A stretch of 64,000 bases of DNA, from the NCBI GenBank assembly GCA_013396655.1, contig WBMV01005967.1, positions 194,706 to 258,705 on the forward strand. Direction: 5' to 3'. This document shows, piece after piece, positions 11,691-27,112 of the stretch. The translations under genes and the position numbers were made by a program. The stretch is from Campylorhamphus procurvoides (Eukaryota > Chordata > Aves > Passeriformes > Dendrocolaptidae). Positions within the stretch are counted from its first letter, which is position 1. Every line of letters starts with the position of its first letter. The notes beneath the pieces are model-generated. The model saw only the letters and a program-made list of their open reading frames with translations, was not told where the DNA came from and did no database searches.

Positions 11691-14600
11691 TTTAAAAAGA
11701 ACAAAATGAACAAAAAGGCCTACAAACCTTGCTATTAACTTCTCAAGAATTGCTGTCAAAAATTTGAAATAAAAAACTAATTTTAGCAGTATCTTTACAG
11801 ATGAGACCAGCAATTTGAATACCCTATGGAATAACCATAAAATAAACGAACACTGAGACACTTTATTTTCCCTGGGTGCACTTAACTAAATTAATGAAAC
11901 CAGCATGACAAGAAGAAGGAAATCCATTAACTTCTAAATGAAGTTACCTCTTAGTCAACCTGAGGTTTGAGCAATAATATTGTCAGAGGGGTCTGTTTTG
12001 CTGGTTTCATTGAGCAATAATTTCATAAAGTAACTAGGGTAAATGCAAGCTGTGTGAGGCAGCTTTGTTATTACGCAGCTTTGGGTTTCTGCAGCTTGAC
12101 ATTTCCTGCACATTTCTTACATTAGATTATTTAATATAGTTAAATAGTATTAGTATACTTTATTAAAATTCTAAACTAAAAATCAACAGCAGTATTGCAA
12201 CCCTTTCCCTTGAGAAGGAAAACTGCCAAAAATTATCCCATGATATGAGTGGAGCTCTTGAAGAAACTGAATAATTTGAAAGGTGCTTCAGAAAGAAGAT
12301 TTAGTTAAAAAGCTGTAATTTTGTGTCACTTCATGCTGTAAAATATCTGTTGGCAAGATGATATTGAACACATGGGAAAACAAGACATTTTGTATTGGTC
12401 ATGTTGCATCATTACTGATATCTGTATTTTTTGTAGAAAGATGAGAGATTATTTGTCAGTCTTTTTTTTTTTAAAAATAATTTCTTTGTATATTCTAGCT
12501 TTTATTTTTTTTAAATTTATTTTTCTCAAGGGGATTTAATTTTATGTTGTTAGAGCAGCTATATCAGCTACATTTTATTCACAATTGAGATGTTTGAAAG
12601 AGAATAATTGTATCTGGACAGAATTTTGCAGACTGCATTTTTAGTATGCGTTTTAGACACTACCTTTTTGATCAGGTCTTGTGCTTGCTGCACACCAATT
12701 TAATTTCACAGTTTAAAATGAAGGTTGTCATTTCAGTATTGATTGTGCTTTTGTTCCCCCTTCTTCCGTTGCATCCTGAGTTTTGGATGGTTGAACACTG
12801 TAGGCACTAAGGTCAAAGGGACATGCTTGAGGTCAACCCATGCTATTATTTAGAAGTGGAAAACCAATAGAAACATTGCAAAATGAGAGCTCTGCTCCTT
12901 TGGTTTTGCTGCAGCATTAAGAGGGTAAGTCCTGACAAGTGGGAAATGTGCCTTATCTGTGATACAAGGCTGCTTTCCTTGGTTTGTGACCACAAATACT
13001 GAATTTTTAAAGTTAAAATTTCATTATCATCCTAAACGTGCCGTACTTAATTTTGCCAGTTGTCCCACTGGTCAGAAGTGAACTGCTTAGTGATGCTTTG
13101 AGAGGCAAATGTAAGAAAATGGGTCAGGAAGGGTCTGGTCTGAGGTCTGCCAGGGAACACAGGCAGCAGTAACCACACAGCCAGTGAATTTCACTGTTGA
13201 TGTGAAGGAAGGAAAAGAAAAACAGTAGTATTTAGGAGGTTAGAAAGAGACAGAGAGAGAGAGAGCTGAGAATGTGAATAAGAGAGGAAAATAAATGCAG
13301 TGATGACAAGGGAAGAGACCTTTTGTGAATGGTAATTCTAGCAGCACCTTTCCAGAGTCAGAAAAAAGATGCCTCAGAAATTTCTTTGAATTGATACTAC
13401 AAATCATCTTCGTTGAAAATAACAACCAAAATGTAATATACCCATTTAGGCTTTTTTGATCATTTTGCATGGAAATCTTTAGCAAGATGAGTGTACCATT
13501 AACCTATCATACTAGGAATGTTATATTAAAACTTGGTTGCTAAAAGTCTCAGGGGTTTGTATGGACTGCTTTTTTAGGAACCCCTTCTTTCTCCTTGGCC
13601 CTCATGAATTTTTAATTTCTGCCTGATGTAAGGGATGTGCTTACAAGCAGCAAACCCTCCTTTCTATCAGGTATTTATATTAGTTATGCTTAATAAGGGG
13701 AATTCTTTATATTATGTGAAATCCAACTGCTTCTGCTTATACTTCAAGTAAGTAATAAAGTCATTATAGTAATGGCTAGTTACTAATGTGGAGGAAAAGG
13801 GACTGTAATTTGTATGGGTCCTCTACTTAATTATTTGTCAGTATTTACATTTTAAATTTGCAGGGTTACAGAGGGCTCTCCATAAGGCAGACAGGACACT
13901 TTGTCCTCCTGTAGCTCTTGAAGTCTTGGGTATGTGGGTAAAATCTGTATTTGGTAGAGTGAGCCAGTTTGATAGTAAATGGGTCAGCAGTTTACCACCT
14001 TTCCTGTGTTCTCAGGAAAACGAGAACTGAATGCACTGAGGGGTAAATTCTCTAGCTGTGTGAGATGGAATGCCTTTCAGTAATGGAAAAGAAGGATCTT
14101 CTATATCTCAATTGCAAGAAAACTATTTGGAAGGCAGAAAATGGCAGTTTCTCCATGTAATTAGTGCTAAAATTTGGCATGACTACTAATGTATGCAAGC
14201 TCATGCTTTAACGCTTTGCAGAACTAAAGGCACTTGATCATCTTGTAGGATTGAGCCAGAAGATAGATCTTCCAGATAAAAAACACTGGACCTGTTCTTG
14301 TTTTCTACTCACTATATATTTCCCTGCAAGTTCTCAGTTATGCTGAGAACAAGTTATATGTAGTGTTATGAAAAGTATTTTCTGTCTGTAGTAACAACCA
14401 CTTCCTATTAATTAAATATGATTTTTTATTATTATTAATCTTTAAAATACATTAGGTATGGAAAAAATTACAGTTCTGGTTTTGTTTCGTCAGTTTTATT
14501 CATATTCTCAGTGTCACAGCATACAAATATTGTGAGAAACTTCTCTCTTATTTGGTGGGTGAATGGTGGCTGGAAGGAATGTAATGGGTCTTATTTCTTT

Positions 14601-17600
14601 TTCCCATCATTATACCAGAGCAAGAGCTGTCTTTATAAGGAACTATATTCATGGTCATAAAGGAAAATAAACTTTTTTTTTTTTCAGTGTAATTTGTGAG
14701 TACCACAGGGAACTGGTGGAACTAGCAACTTAGAATTATAAAAATGAGGAAAAATACTTAGGAGTTTAATGAGGACTGAGTTCAGTTCTGGCTTACAACT
14801 TGAAGCAAATGACTAGATACCCCTCCTAAAAAGCAGCAATCTTAGAATACTGGTATGACATGTAACATGAGAGCGGATTCTCCACATCTTCCAGCTGGGG
14901 ACATCTTAAACTCTCTTCAAAACTCACTGGAGTTGGCCAACACCACATATGGAAGAATACTACATTAGGCCTTGCCTCTTCTCTGATTCTGTTTTGGTGG
15001 TGTCACCTGTTTGATGGCTGTTGTTTCTTAATTAGTGTAATCTCATCTAGGCTGTTGAAGGGAAAGGAAGTCCCGTGCCAGAACCAAATGGGACTGGAAG
15101 GCCGTGACTGCACTTGTTCAGTATTTGTTCCCACTGAGGAACCATCAGATTCTGGTTCCCTGTGGTTTTCTGTGGCTGTGTCTGTACTATCTGGGAAGAG
15201 AATGTGAGGGAGTGCAAGGAGCCCGTGGCATCCTCAGCTGAGCCACACATTTGAGCTCAGCCTGACACATTTGAGCTGTGATTCACACGGCCCAGACCCC
15301 CCCCTCTCTGGGGTCCTTTCAAGTCTGCTTCAGGCTGACAGGCAATCTTTTGTCTCTGTGGTTGGTTTGTTTATCCAATATGCCACAACAAAAGAAAGCT
15401 GAGTCTCAGACTATCCTAATTCTGATTGTCATGGCATGACTGTAAGGGGTGAGTGATATATATCAGGGTGCCTTGGAGGGGACCATGCAGCAAGTAATCC
15501 TGACAACTGTGTGTGGATCTCCCTTCAGAGGGAATTAGGGCACCTTGGAAGGGATCATGGGAGAGGGGTAGCTTAATTTCAGTGGTGGTGATCAGAAGTA
15601 AAAGGTCCTGGGCAAATGTAGGAGACATGTACATTGACAGCATGGTTATACTTGAAAAAGCTTTCTGATCTTGCCATTTCCTTTGTGAATGAAGGGCAGT
15701 GTGAATGTAGTGCAACCTTTTGAATGTAGTGGAACCTTGTGAATATCCTGATTTGCCCTCAGCTTTTTAGGCTTAATATACATTGACTACTTTGGGTAGG
15801 GGAGGAGGGACTGTGTGTTTTTTAATAATATTTTTGGGATGGAATAAGGCTCTTCAGTTCAAAAGATCAAATGTTTTTGCTCTGTTTTGAAGTGATGTCA
15901 GATTCTTCAGCCATATTCTTCCCCCTATTTTTTTTTTCAAAGTCCCTCAACAGAACGTAGGTGTTCCAAAACACATTCCCATAGGCCTTTTCTTTTTGTC
16001 TATGAGCTGGCTGAGTATTTCAGTTCTCTTTTTTGGTGTGTGTGTTCTTCATCTGCAACATAGCAATCTCTAAGGCTGTGGAAATCTTACTTGGAAACAA
16101 ATATCTTTGTTATCTTTTGAAGGTACCACATTTATTCTGGATTATTTGGAGTAGTCTTTTGTTCTTCTGTGCTAAGGCTTGACAGCTGTAGCGCCTTGAA
16201 AATCACCTCTAAAAGCTGCCTTTCTCCAAAAATGGGGAGTATTCTCTACTCTCTCACTGCTCCAGATTGGTGTGGATGGGATTTACTAAGGAAACATTCT
16301 TGACCTTGTAGTTCCTTCATCTGTGGCTGTGGTGTCCCTGGGCTGGTCCTGCAGAAGACAATTCTCTTCCTCAGGCATCCATTTAGTAAAAATATTTATT
16401 TTCTTCCTTGTGAAAGCAACAGTGATTTACCAAGGCCTTTCCCTCATTTGGGAATAGCTGAAATTGTGTACCTGGTTTGAATTCCAATGAAGACAGTAGG
16501 TGTTTTGGTGTACTTTGGCACCAATTTCAAAAGAAGCCAGGCTGAATCCAATTTTTTTTGGAGGAGAAATTAGTAAATGAAAATTTACTGAAAGTAAAAT
16601 TGTGTTAGATCTTGTATGGAGGTGTTAGATGTTGTTCATATAAAATAAACATATAGATTTTCTACATGTTTAGTAAAAGCAAAACCTTTTTCTTAGTCAT
16701 CCTTGGCCTTTCATCAGCATTCAGCTCTTGAGTCTGACTGTTTAGAGGATGAAAGCTGGGTCTGCTCTTTTCATGATCGAATCTTTATTCTGGTTCTTCT
16801 GGAGAAATTCAGCTATGGAAACAGGTTTCATGAAGTCTTGCAAAACTGGAAACCCTGTTTGTTTATGATGTGTGCTGCTTTGTGAACAGGTGAGGAAAAG
16901 TCAGAATGGATGATCAGAAAAATATTAGGTTTACTTTTGGTATTGTGTATGTCTGTGCAGAAATTGGAGAGGTCTTGGTGAAATTAAGATGTTTGGGGAG
17001 AGGAATCTATAAAATGTCAAAAGGAAAGAAGTTCCTCAGTACTTTTGTTGTTGTAGTTGTAAATCTTTCTTTTGCAGGGTCTGTGTTTCTGTAAAGACTG
17101 AAAATTTGTCTTGTAGCATGCAGGAGCTCCAGAAGTAGGCAGAAGTTTGGGAGAAAACCATGCTTCTGCCTTGACATACTCTGTTCAGAGCAAGATTTGA
17201 TTGAGAGGGAATTAAAACGCTTGCACTGAGTTTGCTGAAAGTGAGTCAAAAGCAGCCTTTTATTATAGATGTGTTTTCTTTTTCTGTTGGTCTGTATCTG
17301 AGTTCATGACATTTTCAAGTTTTGTTATTTTTAGTGACTTATTAATTTTAATTTTAATTTCTGTTCATGAATATTGAAAAAGTCAGTGTTGAAGTTTGCA
17401 GTAGGACAGCATACAGAAATACTTTTGTTGCTGTGAGTGACATACACCTAGTGGGCTTATAGAACCCTCCCTCCAAAAATATTGACCCAGAACTTTTCAT
17501 AAACAAATATTGCCCCCCAAAGAAATTTCAAAATCAAAAGGGTAAGTGAATTTTTCTTCAGTATTGTATTATCCTGCTATGTGTCTTGTTTTCATGAGAG

Positions 17601-20600
17601 TTCAAACCAGCCAAATTTTTACATGTCTGCCTCTACTGAGGTTTAAGCAAGCACTTGAAAAATCACAGAAGTACAAGTCAGTGTTCATTGCTGCATTCAC
17701 CTCTCTTTGAAAGTTATATAAATGTGTCCTCTGCCCATCTCCATGTTCAATTTGAGGTGATTATACTGGGTGTATGTTTGTATCTAATCCACCTGTGGAT
17801 TGATGTAATTCTGTTGAAAGTGGCAGAGTTTCTTCTGCCTTTGCCTACAGTGGATTAAAGGTTCTTGATCTTACTATGCATTCAATATGCATTTTTTTTC
17901 TGCATATAGTAACCACATAGAGCAGATGGACTTATTATTATTATCTATAAGATGAAGATCATCCAACAGGGTGATTGTTATAATCTAGTTTTTCAAGTTT
18001 GCTCTGATTAGTATTCCTTTTCTGGCATACAGAGGAATATGGGATAAAAAAAAATATCACTTGAAATGAAGAAAAGTAACATAATTAAATTTTGAACATT
18101 GATTTCCAAGTGTACAAAAAATTAAGTAAAAGAATGTACTCAAGCAGTAAATTACAGGAGGTAGCAGAGTGTACAGTGCCTTTAAGAAGCAGGTGTTTGC
18201 TGTGAAGTTCGCTGTGCATACAAATGTGCTGGCGTTTTGAAGTTGGTTAGGAACAGTTACAGGGGAACAGGAAACTTGACCAGCCTAATACAGGCTCTTT
18301 CTATTCAGTACAGGCTCACAAAAAGGGGAAAAAAATTATAATGCAGGGAAAATATGGGATTTGTTAGCTCTTTAAAGCATGAAGGGGGAACCAGAAATAT
18401 GATTTAAAGGGAAGGCGTTGTTTTAAGTATACACAAAGGAAGCCTTACTCTCTATCAGGAGCACTGCCCTTTTTCAACCTGGAGGGAGGAACTAAACATT
18501 TAATTCAACAATGCCTTTGACTCTATTAGTTTATGCTCCAGCATTTATGGTACATGTAGATTTAGGTTACTTTTCAAGTGTACAGCTGTTTCCTCCCACA
18601 TGACATCTGGGCTGCAGTTTTTGTAGAGTGACACATTGTTTAAGTTGTGGAAGCATTTGAGTGCACTGATAAGACATCAAAATGTTCCACAGTCAGCCAA
18701 GACAGAAGCAGGTCCTGCCTCAGAGAGATCTGGTCTAGGGCTGCAGCAACACAGGAGTGAAGCAATTGGCATGTGTGGAAGGGGAGCAGGATAGGATGGA
18801 GGAGGGAAAAAGGCTAAGTTGTCAGTTCAGAGAATATTGTCTCAAGTGGCAGAATAGCAGATTAGTCTGGGGTTGTTGCCCTTATAGTAAAACTTTGCAG
18901 AACTCTGCTATGAGTAAATTTCACGAGGCAGCTTCCACAAATTAGAGGTGCACGTTATGAGTAGCTTTGGACTGATGTGTTTCCAGTTCTTGCATAGCTG
19001 TCATTATTTTGTTTAAGGATGTTCTGGTTTTGTGGCAAAAAAAAAAAATTATAAAGGTAAATCAGCATGGAAACAGTGTGTATCAATACAAATAGTCCTG
19101 TACTTTCCAGCTTAACCTTTCCTTAACTGAGAAAAATAATAGGGTTAATTAATAGGTTAGCATTAGCAGCTTGACCACCCTTGCCTGGGGCAGGCTGGAA
19201 GTGAGGTAACGTTGTAGGTTCCAGGAGCAGTGTGAATTGAAGAAGGTTCCGGGCAAGGTGGAAAATTTTAAGCATCTCTAACAGAAAGCTGCAAAGGCAG
19301 CTCATCTGACAAAGGCCGAGCAGGTAATTTGACATTAAGAACTGACCTTATCAAAGGTCAGAACCCACAATCTGCCAAAGCCATTTGATTATCCCATCAG
19401 CTATACCAGCCTGTTGAACCCCCAGACCTCAAGACTTTCTCTGCATGCAAAAGTTATCCTTCTGATCTGTTTTCCTGGTGAAAATAAAATACAATTCATC
19501 TGTAGTTTCTTTAGGTATGCACTATGGTAGTGCTCATGTAAAACAGGTTACTCACTTGTGGGGAAAGGAATATGTTGGAAGAGGTAAGAGCACCTTAAAA
19601 CACATGTGTATATATATAATCATAGTAAAGAAAAAGCAGAAGCAATATTTTTGTGAAATAACAGGTTTACTGAACCATGCCACAACAAATAATTGTTGAG
19701 ATATTTTTTTCCCCTTCATTTACTTCATTTAGTTAGAAGGCTGGATCTGCTTAAAGGAGTTTGTTATTTTAAACACGGGTTTGTTCTGGTTTTGGGATCT
19801 TGTTTCAGCAGGGAATTATATCCTCTAGTGACACTTGATTAGTCCAAAATAAGTCAAGTCGGTGCTTAAGAGTTTAGTCATCTCACACATGTTCTGCTGC
19901 AGGAGGAAAAAAGAATACTCTCCTGAGTTGAATTACATCAAACTTAATTTGAAAAATAGTGTATCAAAGCAAATAAAATTCAGATCAAACAGGAAAAAAA
20001 GCATATTAAAAAGAAGAAATTGAAAGGATCTGATCTTGGTGACGAAGATCTTGGCAATTTCGTTGGGGATTATCATGTATCATATAATCATAGGCAGGAT
20101 TGCAGTTGTACACAAAAGACACAGGCATGATAGTTATTTTCAAAAGTATTCAGGTGGTTGCATAAGAGTCTTTCAAAAGTCTTTTCTAAAGGCTGTACTT
20201 GGCACTCAGGTAACTCTGAACTGTCTCAGGACTGAATTACCAGTTACAGAGTAAATATCAGGACAACAGTATCACTTACATCCAGGTACCTCGTGTGTGA
20301 GAGCTGGACCATGAGCTGAGGCTGGGAAGCAGCATCTTAGCCTTATGGGTTGGCATTTTCTTACACAGTGCTAGAGAAAGAAGAGAACTTCATGCTGTTG
20401 AGTTTGTATTTTTAATAAAAAACCAATCCCAGATAATTGTACTAATAAATTGCATTAATAAATGTGGATTTAAGTTTTAAGGAACAGCTGCTGCTGACAC
20501 AGAGAAATCTTTGCCTTTAAGCAATACTGCAGTTGTTCACATAGGATGATACTAAAACTGTATTTCAAAAGAAAGGTTTGGCTGTCACAGAGTCATTTAT

Positions 20601-23330
20601 GTAGTGGCAGGGAGCTGAAAGTTCTGTGATTAAGGTAGGTGTGTTACCCTACCTCAAATACCTAAAATTAAGTTCTCCAGAGGGACTACAGTATCTAAAT
20701 ATTTTACTTGCATGCAGTATTTGTGGTCTCTGTTGATTCTTGCAAGTTTCTCTGGAAAGGTTTGGGCATGTGATCAGGCTTGTAAGTGTTCAGTCTGGTA
20801 GCTACCCATATGCATGAATAGCAAATATTTAGTTACTCAGTTTATTTTAGATTGCAATAAGAGAGGGTTTAGTTGTATTGCCTTTCATTTGCTGCTGGCT
20901 AAGAGCCTTCAGAATTTGTGGTAGTGATAGTTCAGCTTACATAAGTATCTTGAAGGGACTGATTTCCCTGGAAGGCTTCAGATCTGCAATGCTACAGTCT
21001 GATTCTTATAGTAAATTTCACTTCGGTATTTTCATCAATGCAAATTCTTGAATTTCGTTTCTGCTTTCATTTAAAATAACTTAAACTTTGTTGTCATGGT
21101 TGCAGAGAGGAACTCAAAAGCACAAACCCTGCTGACTCCTAAAACCAGTAAGCCTACATATTTCTCCGAGGAAGCTCCAAATTAAAGCGAGTGTTATGAT
21201 TTGTTTTTCCCCCCTTGAAGGTAAAATCATCATGAGTAGGATATATAGTCAATTTATAGTGAATTACATTACATTGCATGAGATTATGGTCACAAATACG
21301 TCGTTCATTCTTTTCAGGTTCTTTTAGTCTGATCTGGTTTTAAAAACCCCAACTAAGGGAGCCTCCCAGGAGCTCAGCTGCAGTCCTTTGTTACTCTTCT
21401 AGTAGAAAGCTTTCCCTGACATCTCGCCAGGGTCACTTTTGTTTTCAGTTAAGCTACTTTCATGTGTTTCTAACTTCAGTGCTTCTGTTCATGGAGTGCA
21501 TTTGATCTTTAACCTTTTTTAACATGCTTTTTTATAGCATGGAAGGAGACTTAGTGCTAGGAAATGCTGGAAGCTTTGACTTTGAGTGGGGATGGACACC
21601 CAGGCAATTGTCAGACAACCAAGATGAGCAAGGTTATATGAATATGGGGCATTAAGTTGTATGCACCATTTCATATCCACCACCATTTCATATTCATGTA
21701 CCTATGGAAAATATCAGTACTGGTTTGTATTACTTTAGCTGTTTCCCTCCTGCCCAAGGTATTTAATTACCTCTAGGAAACTTCACCTTTATTTTTGCAG
21801 TGTGTTCTCACTGAAATGCTGCTGTGCAGTTCCCTCTTGGCTTTCTTGAATAGTTTTTCTTGTTCTGTTATTTTCTTCCTGGATGATAGAGAGAGGATTA
21901 AATTAATCTAAATATCTTTCTTAGTTTCTCCTCACCTACTTTGGTTGTTTTTTTCCTATACTAGTAAGAGAGAGGAATAGAGAGACCTCCCAGCAAAGAG
22001 GTGACAGTGTTTACCTTACCCTGTCAATGAGACAAAAGCAAGAAACTCTGAGTAGCAATTTCATCTGTGGGTAGAAGATTGTACATAGACTCCTTTTTGC
22101 ACTGTGTGCAGCGAGTCAGCTAGTGTCAAGAGCATATTTTAAACATCATATCCTTTTATGCATCTGTATTGATACTCTTATTTGTCAGGTCCTTCGGCTG
22201 CTGCCTCTAAGGATTATTGCTCTGTTTTGTTTTTCTGAGGGTCTCCATGCAGGGAAGACCTAATCTTGTGACTCTGCAAAAGCTTTGGCAGCTCCTGGCT
22301 CCCCCACTCCAGACCAAAACACACTTTCCCAACATGTATCTGTATCTCTGTGCCTCATGTTGGCTGTCCCTGGAGCTATTGCTTGGCAAAAGGCTCCATT
22401 CCAAGGGAGCTTTAAACTTAGCCAGGCTGGGATCCAGCAGAAATCCAGAAGTGATATGAAACACTCTTCTGAAGAAGATGATACGGAGACTGGAAACTGA
22501 TAAGATAGGTCTTCTGGCAAAAGCCTGGAGATGGTATGTAAACGAGCACAGTGCAGTTCTTGTTCCTACCAGTCTAACCCTTTTGGAAGGATCTGGACTT
22601 TGTGTGTCTGCACCCTTTTTTTTTCTTTTTTCTTTATATTTTTTTGTTCTGTTTTGTTTTGTTATTTTGACATTAGGATTGGGGAGTTAAGGGTTAGTAG
22701 TTGTATTTTTTACAATCCCTACCATAGGGAACTACAGTATTTTAGCATTCTTTTTATGTCTCACCTCTGTAAATGATGGTGATGGTAATGGAGCAGGAGG
22801 GGAAAGGACATGAGGGGAAATGAGCACTGCAGTGTGAAATATATCTTTGCATATTAATTAAAGTAGACCTTATCAGATATAGGCCCTTCTACCAGATACA
22901 GGTTCTTGTACAGTTCTTTGTTAGAAGATCTGAGAGGACCTGGTAGACTGAAAATGTCATGAGGCAAAAATCTGGGATTTTGTTTAACCTACAAGAACAG
23001 GGCTTGACTTAAAACAAACCCACAAAAGAGAAGCAAAGCAAAAAATATGCAAACAAACCTCACCCACCCACTCTGCCAACTTCCTGACCCCTCTCGCCTT
23101 AAAAAAAGCCTGCAGCCATAGACAGGTTTGTCTCTGCAGAATTAATTTTTAAATGTTTGTTGGCTTTGTTTTATGCATCTGATTTTTATCGTTTCCATGA
23201 CACTGTTGCATCCAGTGACCTTTCTCATTTTTTAAGCATTTACATGAATTTGCTTCCCAAAGGTAAAACTTGTAATTTTAGAAAGATTTTAGGAAGACTC
23301 CTAGTTTCTAGAAGCGACCTCTGCTTCCAG
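11691..23330. other. Intron 1 segment, mostly featureless
   Basis: AT-rich non-coding sequence with a short GA microsatellite (13245-13266). Near 15704-15740 there is a short tandem duplication of a GAATGTAGTG-type unit. GC-richer patches at 15040-15310 and 22230-22460 contain ORFs of at most about 86 aa without recognisable homology. No exon, RNA gene or repeat family identified. Confidence 0.5.
13245..13266. repeat. (GA)n microsatellite
   Basis: An imperfect GA run in a purine-rich context. Confidence 0.85.
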
Positions 23331-23585
23331 GGAACTAGAGACAGGACAAGATGACACCATCTCAAGGTGTGCCAGGGGAAGTTAATGTTGGACATCACGA
23401 GGGGTTGTCAAGCACTGGAAGGGGCTGCCCAGGGAAGTAGTGGAGTCACCATCACTGGAAGTGTCCAAGAAATGACTGGATGTGGCACTCAGTGCCCTGG
23501 TCTACTTGACAGGGTGGTGATTGGTCATAGCTTGGACTTGATCTCGGAGATCTTTTCCAACCAAAATGATTGTGTGATTCCAGAA
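23331..23585 (+). mobile_element. CR1 LINE 3' end (sense)
   Basis: About 250 bp that match the CR1 3' region in order. The string GTGCCAGGGGAAGTTAATGT is followed by a TTGTCAAGCACTGGAAGGGG block, GCTGCCCAGGGAAGTAGTGG, and finally GATCTTTTCCAACCAAAATG with a terminal ATTG/GTGATTCC. It is 5'-truncated, as is usual for CR1, and moderately diverged. Confidence 0.9.
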
Positions 23586-26500
23586 GTTTCATGAAGTGAA
23601 CTCATGTCATCCAGAAGGGAAGTTACTTGAAGTTTGGTCTCAGGCTTTGAACAAGCCATTTGTAATGGTTTCTTGTGAGGCAGTAATCATATTTTGTCTC
23701 TGAAAACTTCTCCAGTGCCTTTGTGGCTGTGCTGTCATTCTGACAGTGAAACATTAGACTGAATCTGTAAACAACATTAATCACCTTTCTTGCCAACTGC
23801 TATTCAGGCAGCAAAATTACAGAAGCTGAAAAAGGATATTGAATCAATATTTTCCAGTGTTGTTGTGTTCAGTTTTACCAAAGTCCCTTTGAACTTTAGA
23901 ATGAGAGTTTGTGTTCGTCTCCAGTTTGGCACTTGCCTTGCTGGGATGGTGGTCTTCAGGGCCAGCCTGTTTTGAGTTACATACCTGATGCACGTCCTGG
24001 GGAGGAGGAGTGCCTTCCATAGCAGCATGGGCATTGCAGTTGAATTTTTGATTCTGCTCCTTTTTTTAAGATCCAGAAATCCTGAGTGCAGCAGAAATAG
24101 GAATGACACAGCAGGGATAATGTCACTTTCTATTCATGCTTCTTCCTAGCTAGAATTGTTGGTATTTGTATCTGTGGCTATGGAGAAGGGAAGGGAGGGA
24201 GACAGGCTGAAAAGACTTTCGTTAAACTGTTAGTGCTCAACCAAATTAAGGGCAAAAATGTTTTTGATTAAGACAGTGTGTTTCTTGAACTCTGTCCTAA
24301 TTACAGCTGCATGTTTCTCCTCTCCTGACTTGGCCCAGCCCTGTGTAAGGTAGCCTGAGGTCTACTTTAATTTACTCCAGTTGGCAGTGATTCCTGAGGA
24401 GTTTTATGCCACCTGGCTATGACTAGAACAGGATTTATCCCAGCCACTCCCCTTCCCCACCCTGCAAAGGCGCTGTGGGCAGGAGTGTGTGGGAGCTGGA
24501 TCTCCTGGATCGCAGCCCACCAAGTTGCCCTGAAGGGGGGAGCCCCCACTGGGGAACTTGCTGAGAGTTTCTGCTTTGAGCTGTATGAGGTGCAGAGAAG
24601 GACTGAACACCTGCTGACCTCCTTCAAACACTCCCATATCCCCTCCATGAAATGCCTGAATGCTGCTACCCAAAGCCCTGTAATTTTTGAAAGATAGGTA
24701 TTACAAACAACCTCTAGCTGTAGTCAATGTGTTTTATCAAGGACCTTCTCTATTTCAAAGCCTTCTTTAAACAATCCTACAGTTTGCGTGTCAAAGGTGC
24801 TAATGTTTTGTCTCTGCATCCTTTGCAAAAATATTACTTGCATGAGCAAAATAGGAATATTCCAAGGAAAATTTAGTTTGCCTTAGTTAATTTGCAAAAC
24901 TTATTTTTCATTTTGCTGACCAGAGTTTTATAATCCCATTTCACTTAAAGGAGTGCACATGAATAATAAATGCAATAAGGAATTGCAGAATACAGTGTTA
25001 CATGATAAAGTCAGGTCATCATTCATTCAGCCTGTAAGTTTTTATTTCTCCCGCTCCTCTGCATCAGAAATACATGTATTATACAATAAATGCTTTTAAG
25101 TCTACACTTCTTCCTTCACTCCCTTATATATGCCATGTTTTGAGAATCACTATAAAAATGTTTGTGCTGAAGTGTAGTATTTGTTTTCTTGTCTACAGTT
25201 TTTCTAGAGCTATTGTTTCTTACCTGCAGAGTTTTATTAAGTAGTTGCTGAAAATATTATCTTGAAATTGAATAAAAAATTATACCATGTAAAAATACCT
25301 TTCAAAACCTTTTCTCCCCTTTTGTGTGACAGAAGATGCGGTGAAACCTTGAGTGGAAAAGAATCCATAATCTCAAAATATCTGCTAATTATAGTCATCA
25401 AACAAACCCAGTATGAAACAGTTTTGACAGTATCTTTATTTTATACTGTAGTGTCAGCTTGTTTACAAAGTTATTTTTCATTCTTCCCCCTGAACTTTAG
25501 TTTCCATCAGTACATTTGTTAAGGATCAATAGTGAAATATTAAAATAGAGAAATTATGACAGTGCGTTTTTGGTAAAGCAAAATCATTGTTTTAATTAGT
25601 ATTATATTGATGGTCGCTGCTGACTCTGCAGTATTTGGTGAAAAAGTACAAAATTTATAGGTTTTGAGGTTATGAGTGGACTGAGCTTTCATACAAAACA
25701 ACTCAAAGGTTTTACCATCATACATAAAATTGTTGAATTGTGTGTCCCTGTTTCTTTAATATTGTTTCCTTTTACTTGTCAAGGTCAATGCGTTCCTTGG
25801 TGGGCTGTTTAGAGTGGAGTAATAATAAAGTGTTGGCAGTTTGTAATTAAGCTTAGGCTTAATGGTGACAGTTCAGTTGTGTTAGATGGTTTTTTCCTCA
25901 CTTTTAGGAATTAGTATCCTGCCAGTCCAGCATTAATTGGGGGTAGTGTTATTTCCAACTCAGATGTGCTAGCAGTAGCAGTTCTTAGTAGATAAACAAG
26001 TGGAGCAATAACACATATGTGTGTATAGATTAGACATAAAAATATATAAAATTTTTATATACTATATATAAAAGAATATACAATATATAGAAGTATACAT
26101 GTAATTCACACTTGCATCTACGTTTTACTTAAAAAAAATAATTGAAAGACCAGGGCTTTTTTCCAGGAAAGTAGTGGCTGAAGACTGCAGTGTGCTGAAG
26201 AATTGCTGAGGTGCTCTTAATTCACATGCTATTCCTAAAAGTCTGGAAAAGGATTTTGAACCCCTTGTAAAAGAACGAGATAGGTGGCAATAGGATGGAA
26301 GTCACAGATGTGTTCTCCATTTAGTCATCTTTGCTGACTAGGATGTTGTAAATTTGTAGAGTTGGAACTGTATCTTTTTATATGCAGGTTAGTTAAATGT
26401 CACATTTTCCACTGATTCCAAAAGGCTGAGAGTCAACTGTTGTCACTTTCCTCTGTTGGAAAAGACCTTCCATAAGCTTGACTGGGGCATGGGAAAAATG

Positions 26501-27112
26501 TGTGTGTGTGTAATTTTCTTAAAAAATTTAAACCACTAATTTAGAAAACAACATGAATGTTGTTCTAGCAGAGCTAGAGTTGGTGGTAAAAGCTTCAAAA
26601 TGTTGTTCAGTGGAATCTTCATTTTGGAAAAGATTGTGCACACATGTGTACCATAAAAATTGGTTCACATCTTAATAATTTTTGTCAAGAGACTAAATTT
26701 AGCATATAAAACCAGTATTAACAAAAAAAAGGTATGATTTAGTATCATATTATGTGACTGCATCAGCTTGCATTTTTGGCCATATAAATCTGAAAAGTAG
26801 TGTATTGTTTCAGATTTTCTAGTATCATTTTGGAAAATGTATGGCCAGGAATGGTTTCCATCCAATTGGTGGCATGTTTGCTATCTTTACAGATCTCTAT
26901 TGACTGTGCATTAAAATTGTGAAGATTGGGAGTTTATAAATGTTCCAGGGTAGACATTTGGTATAGTTTAGGTCATCTGTATAAACTTTATATAGCATTT
27001 TTTATCAGTTTCTTCTTCAGTGCTTGGTACTTGCAGCCTTTCTTTACTAGTTCAGCTACTGACTTAAAATGTTGTTACTCAGTCTCTGCTCATGGTTTTC
27101 GTTGGATATGAG
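23586..27112. other. Intron 1 segment without recognised features
   Basis: AT-rich sequence including a nearly pure A/T stretch at about 26036-26100. A GC-richer patch at 24400-24660 has overlapping ORFs on both strands (up to 93 aa) with no recognisable homology. Confidence 0.5.
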